The notes beneath the pieces were generated by a model. It saw only the letters and a program-made list of their open reading frames with translations. It made no database searches and was not told where the DNA came from. From Microbacterium ureisolvens (GTDB lineage Bacteria > Actinomycetota > Actinomycetes > Actinomycetales > Microbacteriaceae), in the NCBI RefSeq assembly GCF_015278315.1, contig NZ_JADIJE010000017.1, positions 1 through 61,785 on the forward strand: a stretch of DNA of 61,785 nucleotides, given 5' to 3'. Every line of letters starts with the position of its first letter. Position 1 is the first letter of the stretch. The translations under genes were made by a program, and so were the position numbers. Shown here one piece after another: positions 1 to 8,488 of the stretch.

Positions 1-152
1 ATTCGAACAACGCTATCGCCGCCACACGCTGCGGCTCAGACAATGAACTACGCGGATGCACAGAACTGCCCCCTGAAAATCGGAACTGGATTCTCCAGTC
101 CAATTTCCAGGGAGCAGTTCATGCCTCCGCCCGCCCCTCCGCCGGGTTCAGG
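1..152. other. Left-edge non-coding segment
   Basis: No gene is supported here. Bases 1-62 show no convincing reading frame and are less GC-rich than the rest. Bases 63-120 form the hairpin listed separately, and the remainder is the 3' flank of the leftward transporter operon. Confidence 0.6.
63..120 (-). terminator. Long hairpin, probable terminator of the liv-type operon
   Basis: Bases 63-90 and 94-120 are inverted copies of each other (about 24 of 27 positions pair) with a 3-nt TTC loop. It starts about 30 nt past the stop codon of the solute-binding-protein gene, in the right place for a terminator. There is no T-run after it, so it would act as an actinobacterial tractless hairpin. The length and imperfection also fit a small dispersed palindromic element. 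Confidence 0.6.
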
Positions 153-1424
153 TCATTCGCCCCATGACTCGGCGGGTGCGTAGCCCTTGCCGTTGTACTT
201 CTGCACCTGCACGGTCGAGACCGCGGGCTGGCCGTCCTCGGTCGTGTCGACGGTGGAGCCCTCGAGCATCAGCGGTGCCGTGAAGCCCGAGACGTCGCGC
301 AGCGCCTCCATGAAGCTGTCGCGCGTCGGCTCGGTCATGCTGCCGAACACCTCCTCGAGGGTCGCGCCGACCTGGTACGACCAGACGCAGTGTGGGAACG
401 CGGGCACGTCGGGGTAGTTCGCGTACTCCTTCAGCTGCTCGAGGAAGGCGGCGCCCTCCTCGCTCTCGGCGAAGGTCGGCGCGGCCGCCGACTGCGCGAA
501 GGCGACCGTGTAGACGCCGGGGAACGCCGCGGCGCCGCCGGGCTCGAGGATCGCGCTCGGGCTGGACGTGTTCGACGGGAGGAACCACGAGGGCAGCCAC
601 CCGAGCTCCTGCGTCTTCTGCAGCGACGAGATCACGAGCGGCGTGATCGACATGGCGTTGAAGAACACGTCGGCGCCGGAGCCGGCGAGCTCGGTCAGCT
701 GCGCGTCGACCGAGGTGTCGGTGGCCTCGTACGTGAGCTCCTTGACGACCTCGATGTTGTCGGCGCCCTCGATGGCCGTCATGAAGCCCTCGACGTAGCC
801 CTCGCCGTAGTCGTCGTTCTGCGACAGGATCGCGACCTTGTGCTCCTCGGCGGAGCCCGCAAGCAGCTCGCCGAAGGCCTGGCCCTCGTTCTGGTAGATC
901 GGCACGAAGCCGAGCTGCCACGGGCTCTCCTCCTGGTTGCTGAAGATCGGGTCGCCCGTCATGATGAGCGCCTGCGGCACCTCATCGGCGATCGCCGCCT
1001 CGCGCCACGCGCGGTTTGTCGGCGTGCCGAGGCCGGCGGTCATCGCGAACACGCTGCTCTTGAGCTGGTCGTAGTTCGCCTTGGCCTTCTGCGGGTCGTA
1101 CTCGTCGTCGAGCGCCTCGATCTCGACCGTGCGGGTCTGGCCGTCGCCGAACTCCACGCCGCCGTCGGCGTTCTTCGCGCCGAAGTAGGCGGTGATGCCG
1201 GCGACGGTGCACGTGCCGGGTCCGGCGGTCGGGCCCGACAGCGGGGTCGTGATGCCGAGGGTGATCGAGTCGTCGGTGATGCCGGGGCTGGCCTCGGCGC
1301 CGCCGCCGTCGTCCGTGCTGTTCGGCGTGCCGCCGCCGCGCGCGCATCCGGCGGCGAGGACGGCGACGATGCCGATCCCCGCGACGACCGAGGCGACACG
1401 CATCTTCCTGCGGTTCATGCTCAT
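153..1424 (-). CDS. ABC transporter substrate-binding lipoprotein, branched-chain amino acid (HAAT) type
   Basis: Captures a small molecule outside the membrane for the LivHMGF-type importer encoded just upstream. The 423-residue product begins with a lipoprotein signal: basic MSMNRRKMR, a hydrophobic stretch, then lipobox LAAGC with Cys27 as the lipidated residue and a Gly/Ser/Asp-rich tether. The mature part has the type I periplasmic-binding fold pattern of LivJ-like proteins (GITTPLSG near the start, LSQNDDYGEGY mid-protein). ATG1424 is chosen because AGAGAGG precedes it. It is the last gene of a five-gene leftward operon, 43 bp after the permease. The ligand cannot be read from the sequence. 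HAAT proteins also carry aromatic acids (CouP type), and the divergent O-demethylase gene makes an aromatic substrate plausible. Confidence 0.88.
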   Translation of the reverse strand: MSMNRRKMRVASVVAGIGIVAVLAAGCARGGGTPNSTDDGGGAEASPGITDDSITLGITTPLSGPTAGPGTCTVAGITAYFGAKNADGGVEFGDGQTRTVEIEALDDEYDPQKAKANYDQLKSSVFAMTAGLGTPTNRAWREAAIADEVPQALIMTGDPIFSNQEESPWQLGFVPIYQNEGQAFGELLAGSAEEHKVAILSQNDDYGEGYVEGFMTAIEGADNIEVVKELTYEATDTSVDAQLTELAGSGADVFFNAMSITPLVISSLQKTQELGWLPSWFLPSNTSSPSAILEPGGAAAFPGVYTVAFAQSAAAPTFAESEEGAAFLEQLKEYANYPDVPAFPHCVWSYQVGATLEEVFGSMTEPTRDSFMEALRDVSGFTAPLMLEGSTVDTTEDGQPAVSTVQVQKYNGKGYAPAESWGE

Positions 1425-1467
1425 GGGTCTTGCCTCTCTGTGTTGATCGGGATTGCGTCGATGGTGA

Positions 1468-2628
1468 TCAGGGCTGGGTGGACGGGGGCGCAGGCGACGG
1501 CGGCGGTGTCGACGCCGGCGGGCCGGCCGCCGCGGGCGGGGCGGCCGCGGGTGCACCGAGAGCCTCGCCGACCGTGGAGGATCCCGAGACGGCGCCCGCG
1601 GCATCCGTCCGCTCTCCGCCGGCCGCAGCGCCTCCCGGCCCGGCCCCGCGCCCGGAGGCGCGCCGGCGCCACAGCCGCGGGAGCGAGACGAGCCCACCGG
1701 GGAGGATGAACAGGACGACGAGGAGGATCGCGCCCTGCAGCACCGCCGTGATGTTGGGGTCGATGATGTTCGTGATCTGCGGCACGAGGACGTACCAGAT
1801 GCCGCCGAGGAGCGAGCCGACGATGCTTCCGGCACCGCCGATGACCATGGAGGCCAGGAGCTCGATCGAGTGTCCGAAGTGCAGCGTCTCGGGCGAGGTG
1901 TACTGGATCACGACCATGTAGAGGAAGCCGCTGACCCCGCCGATGAGCGACGCGATCGTGAACGCCAGCACCTTGTACCGGTAGGGCGAGACGCCCATGG
2001 ACCCTGCCACGGCCTCGTTGCCCTTGACGATCGCGAACGCGCGGCCGTACTTGCCGCGCACGAGGTTGCGGGTGAGGAGGAAGGTGATGCCGCCGATCAG
2101 GATCACGATGTACAGCTGCCACTGGTCGTCGTACAGGCCCGTCCACTCCGGCGCGCTCGAGAAGCGGGCGGATGTGCCCTGCGATCCTCCGGTGAAGTCC
2201 GACAGCCGCTTGGCCAGCGGCAGGCCCACGAGCGGGAGCGCGATCGTCACCATGGCGATCGCGAGGCCGCCGAGGCGCGCTGCGGCGAGCGCGACGAGCA
2301 GCCCGAACACGGCCGGCAGCACGCAGGCGAAAAGGAAGACGAGCACGATGTTCCAGTCGGCGTTGACCCCGTAGGCGGTCGCGTACGCGCCGACGCCGAC
2401 GAAGAAGATCTGGCCGAGCGAGACCTGCCCGGTGTAGCCCATCACGACGTTGAGGCCGAGCACCGCGACGGCGAAGACGCCGATGCGCGCGATCGTCTGG
2501 TTCGCGAACTCGGGGAGGATGAGCGGCACGACCAGGAGCAGCACGACGATGAGGCCGATCCCCGCCCACTTCACCCACGGGCGGGTGAGGAAGGGCGCCC
2601 GGTTCGAGGTCTCCGCCGTCGAGGCCAT
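1468..2628 (-). CDS. livM: Branched-chain amino acid-type ABC permease, LivM subunit
   Basis: Second membrane subunit of the importer, 386 residues, with multiple hydrophobic helices and the family features GYTGQVSLGQ and GANGA-type loop regions (GSIVGSLLGG). After the last helix there is an odd low-complexity Ala/Gly/Pro/Arg tail of about 65 residues, longer than usual for LivM. The start ATG2628 overlaps the livH stop by one base (TGATG), indicating translational coupling. The family role is transport of leucine/isoleucine/valine or related organic acids; the specificity is set by the binding protein. Confidence 0.9.
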   Translation of the reverse strand: MASTAETSNRAPFLTRPWVKWAGIGLIVVLLLVVPLILPEFANQTIARIGVFAVAVLGLNVVMGYTGQVSLGQIFFVGVGAYATAYGVNADWNIVLVFLFACVLPAVFGLLVALAAARLGGLAIAMVTIALPLVGLPLAKRLSDFTGGSQGTSARFSSAPEWTGLYDDQWQLYIVILIGGITFLLTRNLVRGKYGRAFAIVKGNEAVAGSMGVSPYRYKVLAFTIASLIGGVSGFLYMVVIQYTSPETLHFGHSIELLASMVIGGAGSIVGSLLGGIWYVLVPQITNIIDPNITAVLQGAILLVVLFILPGGLVSLPRLWRRRASGRGAGPGGAAAGGERTDAAGAVSGSSTVGEALGAPAAAPPAAAGPPASTPPPSPAPPSTQP

Positions 2629-3509
2629 CACACCCGCACCACCGCTTTCCGGCCGAACAGGCCCTGAGGCCGCACGATGAGCACGACGAAGATGAGGATG
2701 AACGGCACGGCGATCTTGAGGTCGTGCCCGATGAAGGGGATGTAGACGGCGGCGAGGTTCTCGAGCACGCCGATGAGCCATGCCGCCACCACGACGCCGA
2801 TGGGGCTGGAGAGGCCGCCGAGGATGCAGGCGGCCAGCGCGTAGACCAGCGCGGAGTCCATCATCCCCGGGGTGAGCGTGAGCTGCGGCGCGACCAGCAC
2901 GCCGGCGACGGCGCCGAGCACCGCCGCCAGGCCCCAGCCCACCATGAGGTTGCGCCCGACGTTGATGCCCGAGAACGCCGCGGATCCGGGGTTGATCGCG
3001 ACGGCTCGCAGCGCCAGGCCGAGCTTCGTGCCGAGGAACAGCGCCTGCAGCAGCAGCATGATCACGACGATCACAGCGATGGTGCCGAGCGACCGGACGC
3101 TGATGACGGCGCCGGCGAACTGGATGGTCTCCAGCGGGAAGAGCGACGGGAAGAGCCGGTTGTTGTAGGTCCAGAGCCACGCGCAGAGGCCCGTGATGAG
3201 CGTGAGCAGACCGATCGTGACGACGACGGCGGTGTCGGGGTCGCCGCGCTCGAACCGGCGGATGAGATAGCGCTCGATCAGGGCGCCGAGGAAGAACGAG
3301 GCGACCACCGCGATGAGGATCGCCAGCAGCAGCGGCACGCCGAAGCCGTTGAGAGCCCACGCGATGTACGCCGAGAGCACCGCCATGCCGCCCTGCGCGA
3401 AGTTGATGAGGCCCGTCGCCTGGTTCACGAGCACGATCGCCAGTGCCAGGGCGGCGTAGATCGAGCCGGTCGAGAGGCCGTCGATCACGAGCTGGATGAA
3501 GGTGCCCAC
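2628..3509 (-). CDS. livH: Branched-chain amino acid-type ABC permease, LivH subunit
   Basis: First membrane subunit, 293 residues, the normal LivH length. It opens with GLSTGSIYAALALAIVLV and the hallmark GLINFAQGGM found in LivH proteins, followed by about eight hydrophobic helices. It lies 2 bp after livF and overlaps the livM start by one base, so the five genes are almost certainly one transcript running from 4988 to 153. Confidence 0.92.
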   Translation of the reverse strand: MGTFIQLVIDGLSTGSIYAALALAIVLVNQATGLINFAQGGMAVLSAYIAWALNGFGVPLLLAILIAVVASFFLGALIERYLIRRFERGDPDTAVVVTIGLLTLITGLCAWLWTYNNRLFPSLFPLETIQFAGAVISVRSLGTIAVIVVIMLLLQALFLGTKLGLALRAVAINPGSAAFSGINVGRNLMVGWGLAAVLGAVAGVLVAPQLTLTPGMMDSALVYALAACILGGLSSPIGVVVAAWLIGVLENLAAVYIPFIGHDLKIAVPFILIFVVLIVRPQGLFGRKAVVRV

Positions 3510-3511
3510 CG

Positions 3512-4222
3512 TCAGCCTCCCAGGTACGCGCGGCGGATCTCGTCCATGCCCTTGAGCTCCGCCGTCGAGCCGGTGAGGACGTTGCGGCCGGTCTCGAGCA
3601 CGGTCGCGCTGTCGACGAGGGTGAAGGCCAGGTTCGCGTTCTGCTCCACCACGACCATCGCGATGCCCGACTCGCTGCGGAGCCTTCCGATCGCCTGATA
3701 CACGGTCTTTGCGGTGCTGGGGGCGAGGCCGAGGGATGCCTCGTCCAGCAGCATCAGCCGCGGCCGGGCCATGATGGCCCGCGCGATGGCGAGCATCTGC
3801 TGCTCGCCGCCGGACAGCGCCGACCCGTTGGAGCGGACACGGTCCGCGAGCTGCGGGAACAGGTCGAGGCAGTAGTCGATGTCGGAGCGGATCGCCTTCG
3901 CGTCCTTGCGCCGGTACGCGCCGACGCGCAGGTTCTCGCGCACCGTGAGGTCGGACAGCGTGCCCCGGCCCTCGGGGACGTGCGCGATGCCCAGCGCCGC
4001 CACCTGGTCGGGCCGGAGCCCGCGCAGCTCCTTGCCGTCGAAGCGGATGGTGCCCGTCGAGCGGACGGTGCCCGACACCGCCCGCAGCGTCGTCGTCTTG
4101 CCCGCGCCGTTGGCGCCGAGGATGCCGACCGCGCCGCCCTCGGGCACCGTGAGCGACACCCCTTCCAGGACCTGCACGCGCCCGTAGAAGGCGCGCACAT
4201 CGGCGAGCTCAAGCAGCGTCAT
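3512..4222 (-). CDS. livF: ABC transporter ATP-binding protein, LivF subunit
   Basis: One of two ATPases of the importer, 236 residues. Walker A is GANGAGKTT (about residues 37-45), the signature is LSGGEQQ and Walker B is LMLLDEAS, where LivF proteins often carry Ser after DEA. It overlaps the end of livG by 14 nt, so the two ATPases are translationally coupled and probably form the LivG/LivF heterodimer. Confidence 0.92.
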   Translation of the reverse strand: MTLLELADVRAFYGRVQVLEGVSLTVPEGGAVGILGANGAGKTTTLRAVSGTVRSTGTIRFDGKELRGLRPDQVAALGIAHVPEGRGTLSDLTVRENLRVGAYRRKDAKAIRSDIDYCLDLFPQLADRVRSNGSALSGGEQQMLAIARAIMARPRLMLLDEASLGLAPSTAKTVYQAIGRLRSESGIAMVVVEQNANLAFTLVDSATVLETGRNVLTGSTAELKGMDEIRRAYLGG

Positions 4223-4988
4223 CGACGGCGTCCTTTCCGAGGTAGGCCTCGATGACGCGCGGGTCGGACTGGGCGTCGGCGGCCGAGCCCTCCATGAGCT
4301 TGCGCCCGTGGTCCAGGACCACCACGCGGTCGGTGAGGGCGGAGATGAGACCCATGTTGTGCTCGACGATCACGACGGTGATGTCGTCGTCGCGCACGCG
4401 GCGCACCGTCTCGATGAGCTGTTCGACCTCGCTGTGCGGAAGACCGGCAGCGGGCTCGTCCAGCAGCAGCAGCCGGGGCTTCATGAGGAGGGCGCGGCAC
4501 AGTTCGATGCCCTTGTGCAGGCCGTGCGAGAGCTCGTCGGCCCGCATCTTCGCCGCCCAGCCGAGGCCGTGGCCGTCGAGCAGGTCGAGGGCCTCCCGGC
4601 GCAGCGCCTTCTCGGCGCGCACCGTGCGCGGCAGGCGCAGCGACCACTCCGCCGGGCCGCCGGGCAGGCGGCTGTGGGCGCCGAGCAGGACGTTCTCGAG
4701 GACGGTCTCGCGCAGCTGGAGCGCGGGGTGCTGGAACGTGCGCGCGAGCCCGTGCCGTGCGAGTGTCGCCGGCGGCGAGCCGAGAACCTCGTCGTCGTCG
4801 ATGGCGATGGAGCCGGCACTCGGCCGGTAGTGACCGCTCACGCAGTTGAACAGCGAGGTCTTGCCGGCGCCGTTGGGTCCGACGAGGCCGAAGATCTGGC
4901 CGGGCTCGACGGTGAAGGTCACGTCTTCGAGCACCTTGACGCCGCCGAAGTGAAGGCTGACGTCGCGGACTGCGAGCCGAGCGCCCAT
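4209..4988 (-). CDS. livG: ABC transporter ATP-binding protein, LivG subunit
   Basis: First gene of the leftward importer operon, 259 residues. Walker A GPNGAGKTS, the LivG-type insertion around the Q-loop (ARTFQHPALQL), an atypical signature region (ELSHGLHKGIELC) and Walker B LLLLDEP are all present. The signature reads SHGLHKG rather than LSYGQQR-like, which is a visible deviation from the usual C-loop and may lower ATPase activity. The start ATG4988 is preceded by AAAGGTGGAGCC. The operon is divergent from the O-demethylase gene at 5249, sharing a 260-bp control region. Confidence 0.9.
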   Translation of the reverse strand: MGARLAVRDVSLHFGGVKVLEDVTFTVEPGQIFGLVGPNGAGKTSLFNCVSGHYRPSAGSIAIDDDEVLGSPPATLARHGLARTFQHPALQLRETVLENVLLGAHSRLPGGPAEWSLRLPRTVRAEKALRREALDLLDGHGLGWAAKMRADELSHGLHKGIELCRALLMKPRLLLLDEPAAGLPHSEVEQLIETVRRVRDDDITVVIVEHNMGLISALTDRVVVLDHGRKLMEGSAADAQSDPRVIEAYLGKDAVDDAA

Positions 4989-5077
4989 GGCTCCACCTTT
5001 CGCGTCGTCGCGTCGTCGCGGTCGATCCCAGGGGACTCGAGTCCTCCCCTGGTTGGGAAACTACGGATTCACGGCGA

Positions 5078-5093
5078 GATTGTCAACGATTTT
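5078..5093 (+). promoter_or_regulatory. Candidate operator shared with the ligM/galB intergenic region
   Basis: GATTGTCAACGATTTT matches GATTGTAGACAATTTG at 12832-12847 at 13 of 16 positions (GATTGTnnACnATTT). Both copies sit in the divergent control region beside an O-demethylase gene, so they are good candidates for the same regulator, most simply one of the two local IclR proteins. Recognition by an unlinked GntR-type protein is also possible. Confidence 0.45.
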
Positions 5094-5163
5094 GGTGCGA
5101 AGTTCCGCGACCGTGACCTTGAGGTCGATCGTGCCGCGCGGAGGGGGCGGGTGCGGCATCCGT

Positions 5164-5178
5164 TTCCGATGAACGGAA
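5164..5178 (+). promoter_or_regulatory. Inverted repeat TTCCG-N5-CGGAA, possible IclR site
   Basis: TTCCGATGAACGGAA is a 5+5 bp inverted repeat lying about 35 bp upstream of the -10-like TACGCT (5209-5214) that would serve the O-demethylase gene at 5249. IclR operators are often TTCCG/CGGAA-like palindromes. No equally good copy was seen before ligM. Confidence 0.3.
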
Positions 5179-5248
5179 CTGCACCGCGACCGCCGGACGG
5201 CACGCTCCTACGCTGACCGCAGCCACCCCGAATCCCGAAGGAGGGTCG

Positions 5249-6631
5249 ATGATGACCGACTCGAAGGCAGAGACGCTCGCGCAGGCGATCGAGCGCGCCG
5301 GCAGCCCCGTGGAGCTGCTGCGCAACCAGAACTGGCCGGCGTTCACGTTCCCCGTGGCACCCGAGTTCACCAACTGGCGCGATGAGCAGAGGGCCTGGAA
5401 CACCACGGTCGCGCTCATGGACCAGTCGCACCACATGACCCAGCTGTTCCTCGACGGCGACGATCTGATCCCCCTCCTCGGCTCGATCTCGCCCAACACG
5501 TTCACGACGTTCCGGCCGGGCGTGGCCAAGCAGCTGATCTCGGTCAACAAGGACGGCTACCTGATCGGCGACGGCATCCTGTTCTACAACTCCGAGGGTC
5601 CGGAGGGCCTGGTGCTCATCGGGCACCACATCCTCATCGACTGGGTGCGGTTCAACGTCGAGAAGGCGCAGACAGACGGCAAGGACGTGCGCTACCGGCT
5701 CGAGGCCAACTCCCACATGCGGCAGGGACCGCCCACGTTCTACCGCTACGAGCTGCAGGGCCCCAAGGCGGACGTCGTCATGGAGAAGGTGTTCGGCGGG
5801 CCGGCACCCGAGATCAAGTTCTTCCACATCGGCGACGTCGAGATCGCCGGCCGGCCGGTCAAGGCGCTGCGGCACGGAATGGCCGGACAGCCAGGCTTCG
5901 AGTTCTACGGTCCGTGGCAAGACAACGAGATCGTGCTGGACGCCCTCATGGAGGCGGGCGAGGAGCACGGCATCCGCCGCGTCGGCGCGAAGGCGTACTC
6001 GTCGTCGCCGCTCGAGTCCGGATGGGTGCCCACGCCCTTCCCGGCCGTGTTCGACGAGGACTTCGCCGAGTACCGCGAATGGCTCCCCGCCGCCCGCATC
6101 GGGTCGGTGGGCGGATCGCTGTACTCGACCGACATCCACGACTACTACATGACGCCGTTCGACATCGGGCTCGGCCGCTCGGTGCGGTTCGACCACGACT
6201 TCCACGGCCGCGAGGCGCTCGAGAAGCACGCCGAGTCGCCACGCCGTCGCAAGGTCACGCTCATCTGGCACGCCGACGACGTCGCCGACGTCGTGCGCTC
6301 GCAGCTCGAGCCCGGCACGCCGGCGAAGTACCTCGACTTCCCGAAGGCGCGCTACGGGCTGTACCAGATGGACGAGATCCAGAAGGACGGCCGGCGGGTG
6401 GGGATCTCGACGGATGCCGGATACGTGGCGTACGACCAGCTCTACATGTCGCTGGCGACCCTGGACGCCGACATCGCCGACGGCGAAGAGGTCGAGGTGG
6501 TGTGGGGCGAGGACCCCATCTCCCGCAAGGACTCCGTCGAGGCGGAGCACCGGCAGGTGCGGATCCGGGCCACCGTCGCCCCAGCCCCGTACCATGACTA
6601 CGCGCGGACGGTGTACCGCCAGAACGCCTGA
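5249..6631 (+). CDS. Tetrahydrofolate-dependent aromatic O-demethylase (LigM/DesA family), paralogue 1
   Basis: Predicted to move the methyl group of a methoxylated aromatic acid to tetrahydrofolate, giving a catechol and 5-methyl-THF. The 460-residue protein has the GcvT fold and is clearly homologous to the second copy at 11314-12732: shared DQ(S/T)HHM, IGDGILF, LRHGMAG.PG.E..GP, AYSS..LESGW.P.P.PA, REWLPA and FDHDF.GR.ALE. It is more diverged from Sphingobium LigM than that copy, so syringate (the DesA substrate) is an attractive guess. AAGGAGGG precedes two consecutive ATGs (5249 and 5252); the second has the better spacing. An IclR gene follows after 15 bp. Substrate assignment is inference. 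Confidence 0.8.
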   Translation: MMTDSKAETLAQAIERAGSPVELLRNQNWPAFTFPVAPEFTNWRDEQRAWNTTVALMDQSHHMTQLFLDGDDLIPLLGSISPNTFTTFRPGVAKQLISVNKDGYLIGDGILFYNSEGPEGLVLIGHHILIDWVRFNVEKAQTDGKDVRYRLEANSHMRQGPPTFYRYELQGPKADVVMEKVFGGPAPEIKFFHIGDVEIAGRPVKALRHGMAGQPGFEFYGPWQDNEIVLDALMEAGEEHGIRRVGAKAYSSSPLESGWVPTPFPAVFDEDFAEYREWLPAARIGSVGGSLYSTDIHDYYMTPFDIGLGRSVRFDHDFHGREALEKHAESPRRRKVTLIWHADDVADVVRSQLEPGTPAKYLDFPKARYGLYQMDEIQKDGRRVGISTDAGYVAYDQLYMSLATLDADIADGEEVEVVWGEDPISRKDSVEAEHRQVRIRATVAPAPYHDYARTVYRQNA

Positions 6632-6646
6632 CGGCGGGAGGATGCC

Positions 6647-7543
6647 GTGGCACGAGGATCGGCCGGCGAGTCGGTGCTGCACCGGCACCTGCGCGTGCTC
6701 GAGAGCTTCGACGCGTGGCATCCGTTCCTCACGCTCACCGAGATCGCCGACGCCGCGGGGATCCCGCGCTCCAGCGCCCACCGCCTGATCGCGGAGCTCG
6801 AGCACGAGGGTCTTCTCGAGCGTCTGCCGGATCGCACGTACCGCCTCGGGGTGCGGCTGTGGGAGTTCGCCAGCCGCACGCCCGGCGCGGTCGGCCTGCG
6901 CGAGATCGCGCGCCCGTGGCTGGGCGCCGTGCACGAGCGCGTGCGGCAGCACACGCAGCTCGGCGTGCTGAGCGGGCGGGACGTGCTCTTCATCGATCGG
7001 ATGTCGACCCGCGAGGCCGTCGTCAACGCCACGCTGATCGGCGGCCGCATCCCCCTGCACGCCTCGTCGAGCGGACTCGTGCTGCTCGCCCACGCCGACG
7101 GGTCGCTCGTGGCGGAGGTCGTCGCACGGGGGCTTCGGCCCTACACCGAGCGCACGATCCGCACCGGCGCCGAGCTGCGTGCCGTGCAGCGTCGCGTGCG
7201 CGACGACGGCTACGCCGTGACCGAGGGTGCGATCCACCCGGAGTCCCGCGGGATCGCCGTGCCGGTGACCGGCCCCGGCGGCACGGTCTACGCCGCGATC
7301 GGCGTGGTCGTGCACAACGACGGCGCGTCGCCGCACGCGTACGTCGAGCTGCTGCGACGCGCGGCCGCCGGGATCGCCCGCGACCTTGCGGTCGCGTACC
7401 GGCCCGATGTCGACGAGCGCACCCACGGCATCCGCTCGCTCGTGAGCGGATCGCGACGGTCGCTGGAGTACCTCGAGAGCCTCGACACCGATCCGCACGA
7501 GCCGGGTCCGGCCGCAGGCCTCCACCCCACGGCCGTGCTCTAG
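6647..7543 (+). CDS. IclR-family transcriptional regulator 1
   Basis: N-terminal winged helix-turn-helix (about residues 10-70, with LTLTEIADAAGIPRSSAHRL) followed by the IclR effector domain, 298 residues. It is a close paralogue of the IclR at 10392-11240, sharing whole blocks such as RLG.RLWEFASRTPGA and LLGVLSGRDVLFI-like text. GTG6647 follows the O-demethylase by 15 bp and is probably co-transcribed. Its stop TAG is also the first three bases of a TAGGGT -10-like box for the next gene. IclR proteins typically bind the aromatic pathway substrate or intermediate; which one is unknown here. Confidence 0.88.
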   Translation: MARGSAGESVLHRHLRVLESFDAWHPFLTLTEIADAAGIPRSSAHRLIAELEHEGLLERLPDRTYRLGVRLWEFASRTPGAVGLREIARPWLGAVHERVRQHTQLGVLSGRDVLFIDRMSTREAVVNATLIGGRIPLHASSSGLVLLAHADGSLVAEVVARGLRPYTERTIRTGAELRAVQRRVRDDGYAVTEGAIHPESRGIAVPVTGPGGTVYAAIGVVVHNDGASPHAYVELLRRAAAGIARDLAVAYRPDVDERTHGIRSLVSGSRRSLEYLESLDTDPHEPGPAAGLHPTAVL

Positions 7544-7553
7544 GGTGTCGGCC

Positions 7554-8330
7554 ATGACGACGATCGCGGTCCTCGGGCTCGGCGAAGCCGGCCGCCGCTA
7601 CGCGCGGGGGCTGGCGCGCGCGGGGGCCGAGGTCCGCGGTTTCGATCCCGCGCACGATCTCGGCGACCCGGACGTGCCCCAGTTCGCGACCATCGCCGAC
7701 GCCCTCGCCGGTGCCGACGTGGCACTCAGCCTCGTGACCGGCCACGCCGCGGCATCCGTCGCCCGCGAGGCCCTCCCGCACGTCGCCGAGGGGGCCGTCT
7801 ACGCCGACCTCAACACCGCCGCCCCCGAGCTCAAGCAGCGCATCGCGCGGCTGGCCGCCGATCGCGGGCTCGCGATGGCCGACGTCGCCGTGCTCGCGCC
7901 GGTGGTGCGCGCGGGGCATCGCACGCCGCTTCTGGCCAGTGGCCCGGGAGCCCACGCGTTCGCCGAGCGTGTGGGTCCGTTCGAGGTGCCGGTCGAGGTC
8001 GTCGACGGGGAGGCGGGCGAGGCAGCACGGCTGCGCTTGCTGCGGAGCGTGTTCATGAAGGGGCTCGCCGCGCTCGTGCTGGAGGGGCTCGGCGCCGCGC
8101 GAGCCGTCGGCGCCGAGGACTGGCTCCGCACGCAGATGGCGGAGGAGCTCGGCCCCGACGGCGCGGCGCTCGTCGACCGGCTCGTGGAGGGCTCCACGAC
8201 GCACGCGGTGCGCCGCGAGCACGAGGTGCGCGCCGCCCTGGCGGCGCTCGAGGCGTCGGGCCAGCCCGCCGACATGACGCGCGCGACGCTCTCCTGGTTC
8301 GAGCGTCTTGTCGCCGAGCGCGACGCCTGA
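7554..8330 (+). CDS. NAD(P)-dependent beta-hydroxyacid dehydrogenase-like protein (DUF1932 type)
   Basis: Rossmann-fold dehydrogenase of 258 residues with the nucleotide-binding start IAVLGLGEAGRRYA and a helical C-terminal half like the DUF1932 group of 6-phosphogluconate-dehydrogenase-like proteins. The usual catalytic Lys region reads RSVFMKGLAAL. ATG7554 is chosen: TAGGGT at 7541-7546 lies 7 nt before it, fitting a leaderless transcript. It sits between the IclR and the tannase in the aromatic island. Relatives often neighbour oxalomesaconate/CHA genes, so a side step of gallate or lignin-derived acid metabolism is plausible, but no reaction can be assigned. Confidence 0.7.
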   Translation: MTTIAVLGLGEAGRRYARGLARAGAEVRGFDPAHDLGDPDVPQFATIADALAGADVALSLVTGHAAASVAREALPHVAEGAVYADLNTAAPELKQRIARLAADRGLAMADVAVLAPVVRAGHRTPLLASGPGAHAFAERVGPFEVPVEVVDGEAGEAARLRLLRSVFMKGLAALVLEGLGAARAVGAEDWLRTQMAEELGPDGAALVDRLVEGSTTHAVRREHEVRAALAALEASGQPADMTRATLSWFERLVAERDA

Positions 8331-8365
8331 CGCAGGGCGGAGAACCTACCCGCAATCACCCCGGT

Positions 8366-8405
8366 GCACAACGAGCAACGGCATTGGGCGGAAATCGCGT
8401 TGTGC
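8366..8405 (+). promoter_or_regulatory. Inverted repeat upstream of tannase
   Basis: GCACAACG (8366-8373) and CGTTGTGC (8398-8405) are perfect 8-bp inverted arms 24 nt apart in the 158-bp gap before the tannase-family gene. It could be a two-half-site operator or a weak hairpin; function is inferred only from position. Confidence 0.3.
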
Positions 8406-8488
8406 CGCCGTGAAGCGGCTGACATCGTCGCGGCACACGCACACCGCCGACCCCAGGGCGGTGGCGACTCGGAACGCGAAGGAGCGTC

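Noticed and set aside
5069..7555. Long open frames antisense to the O-demethylase and IclR genes (up to 828 codons)
   Set aside because: High-GC codon bias opens the antisense frames; the translations are Arg/His/Val low-complexity, with no domain and no ribosome-binding site, while the sense frames match known families.
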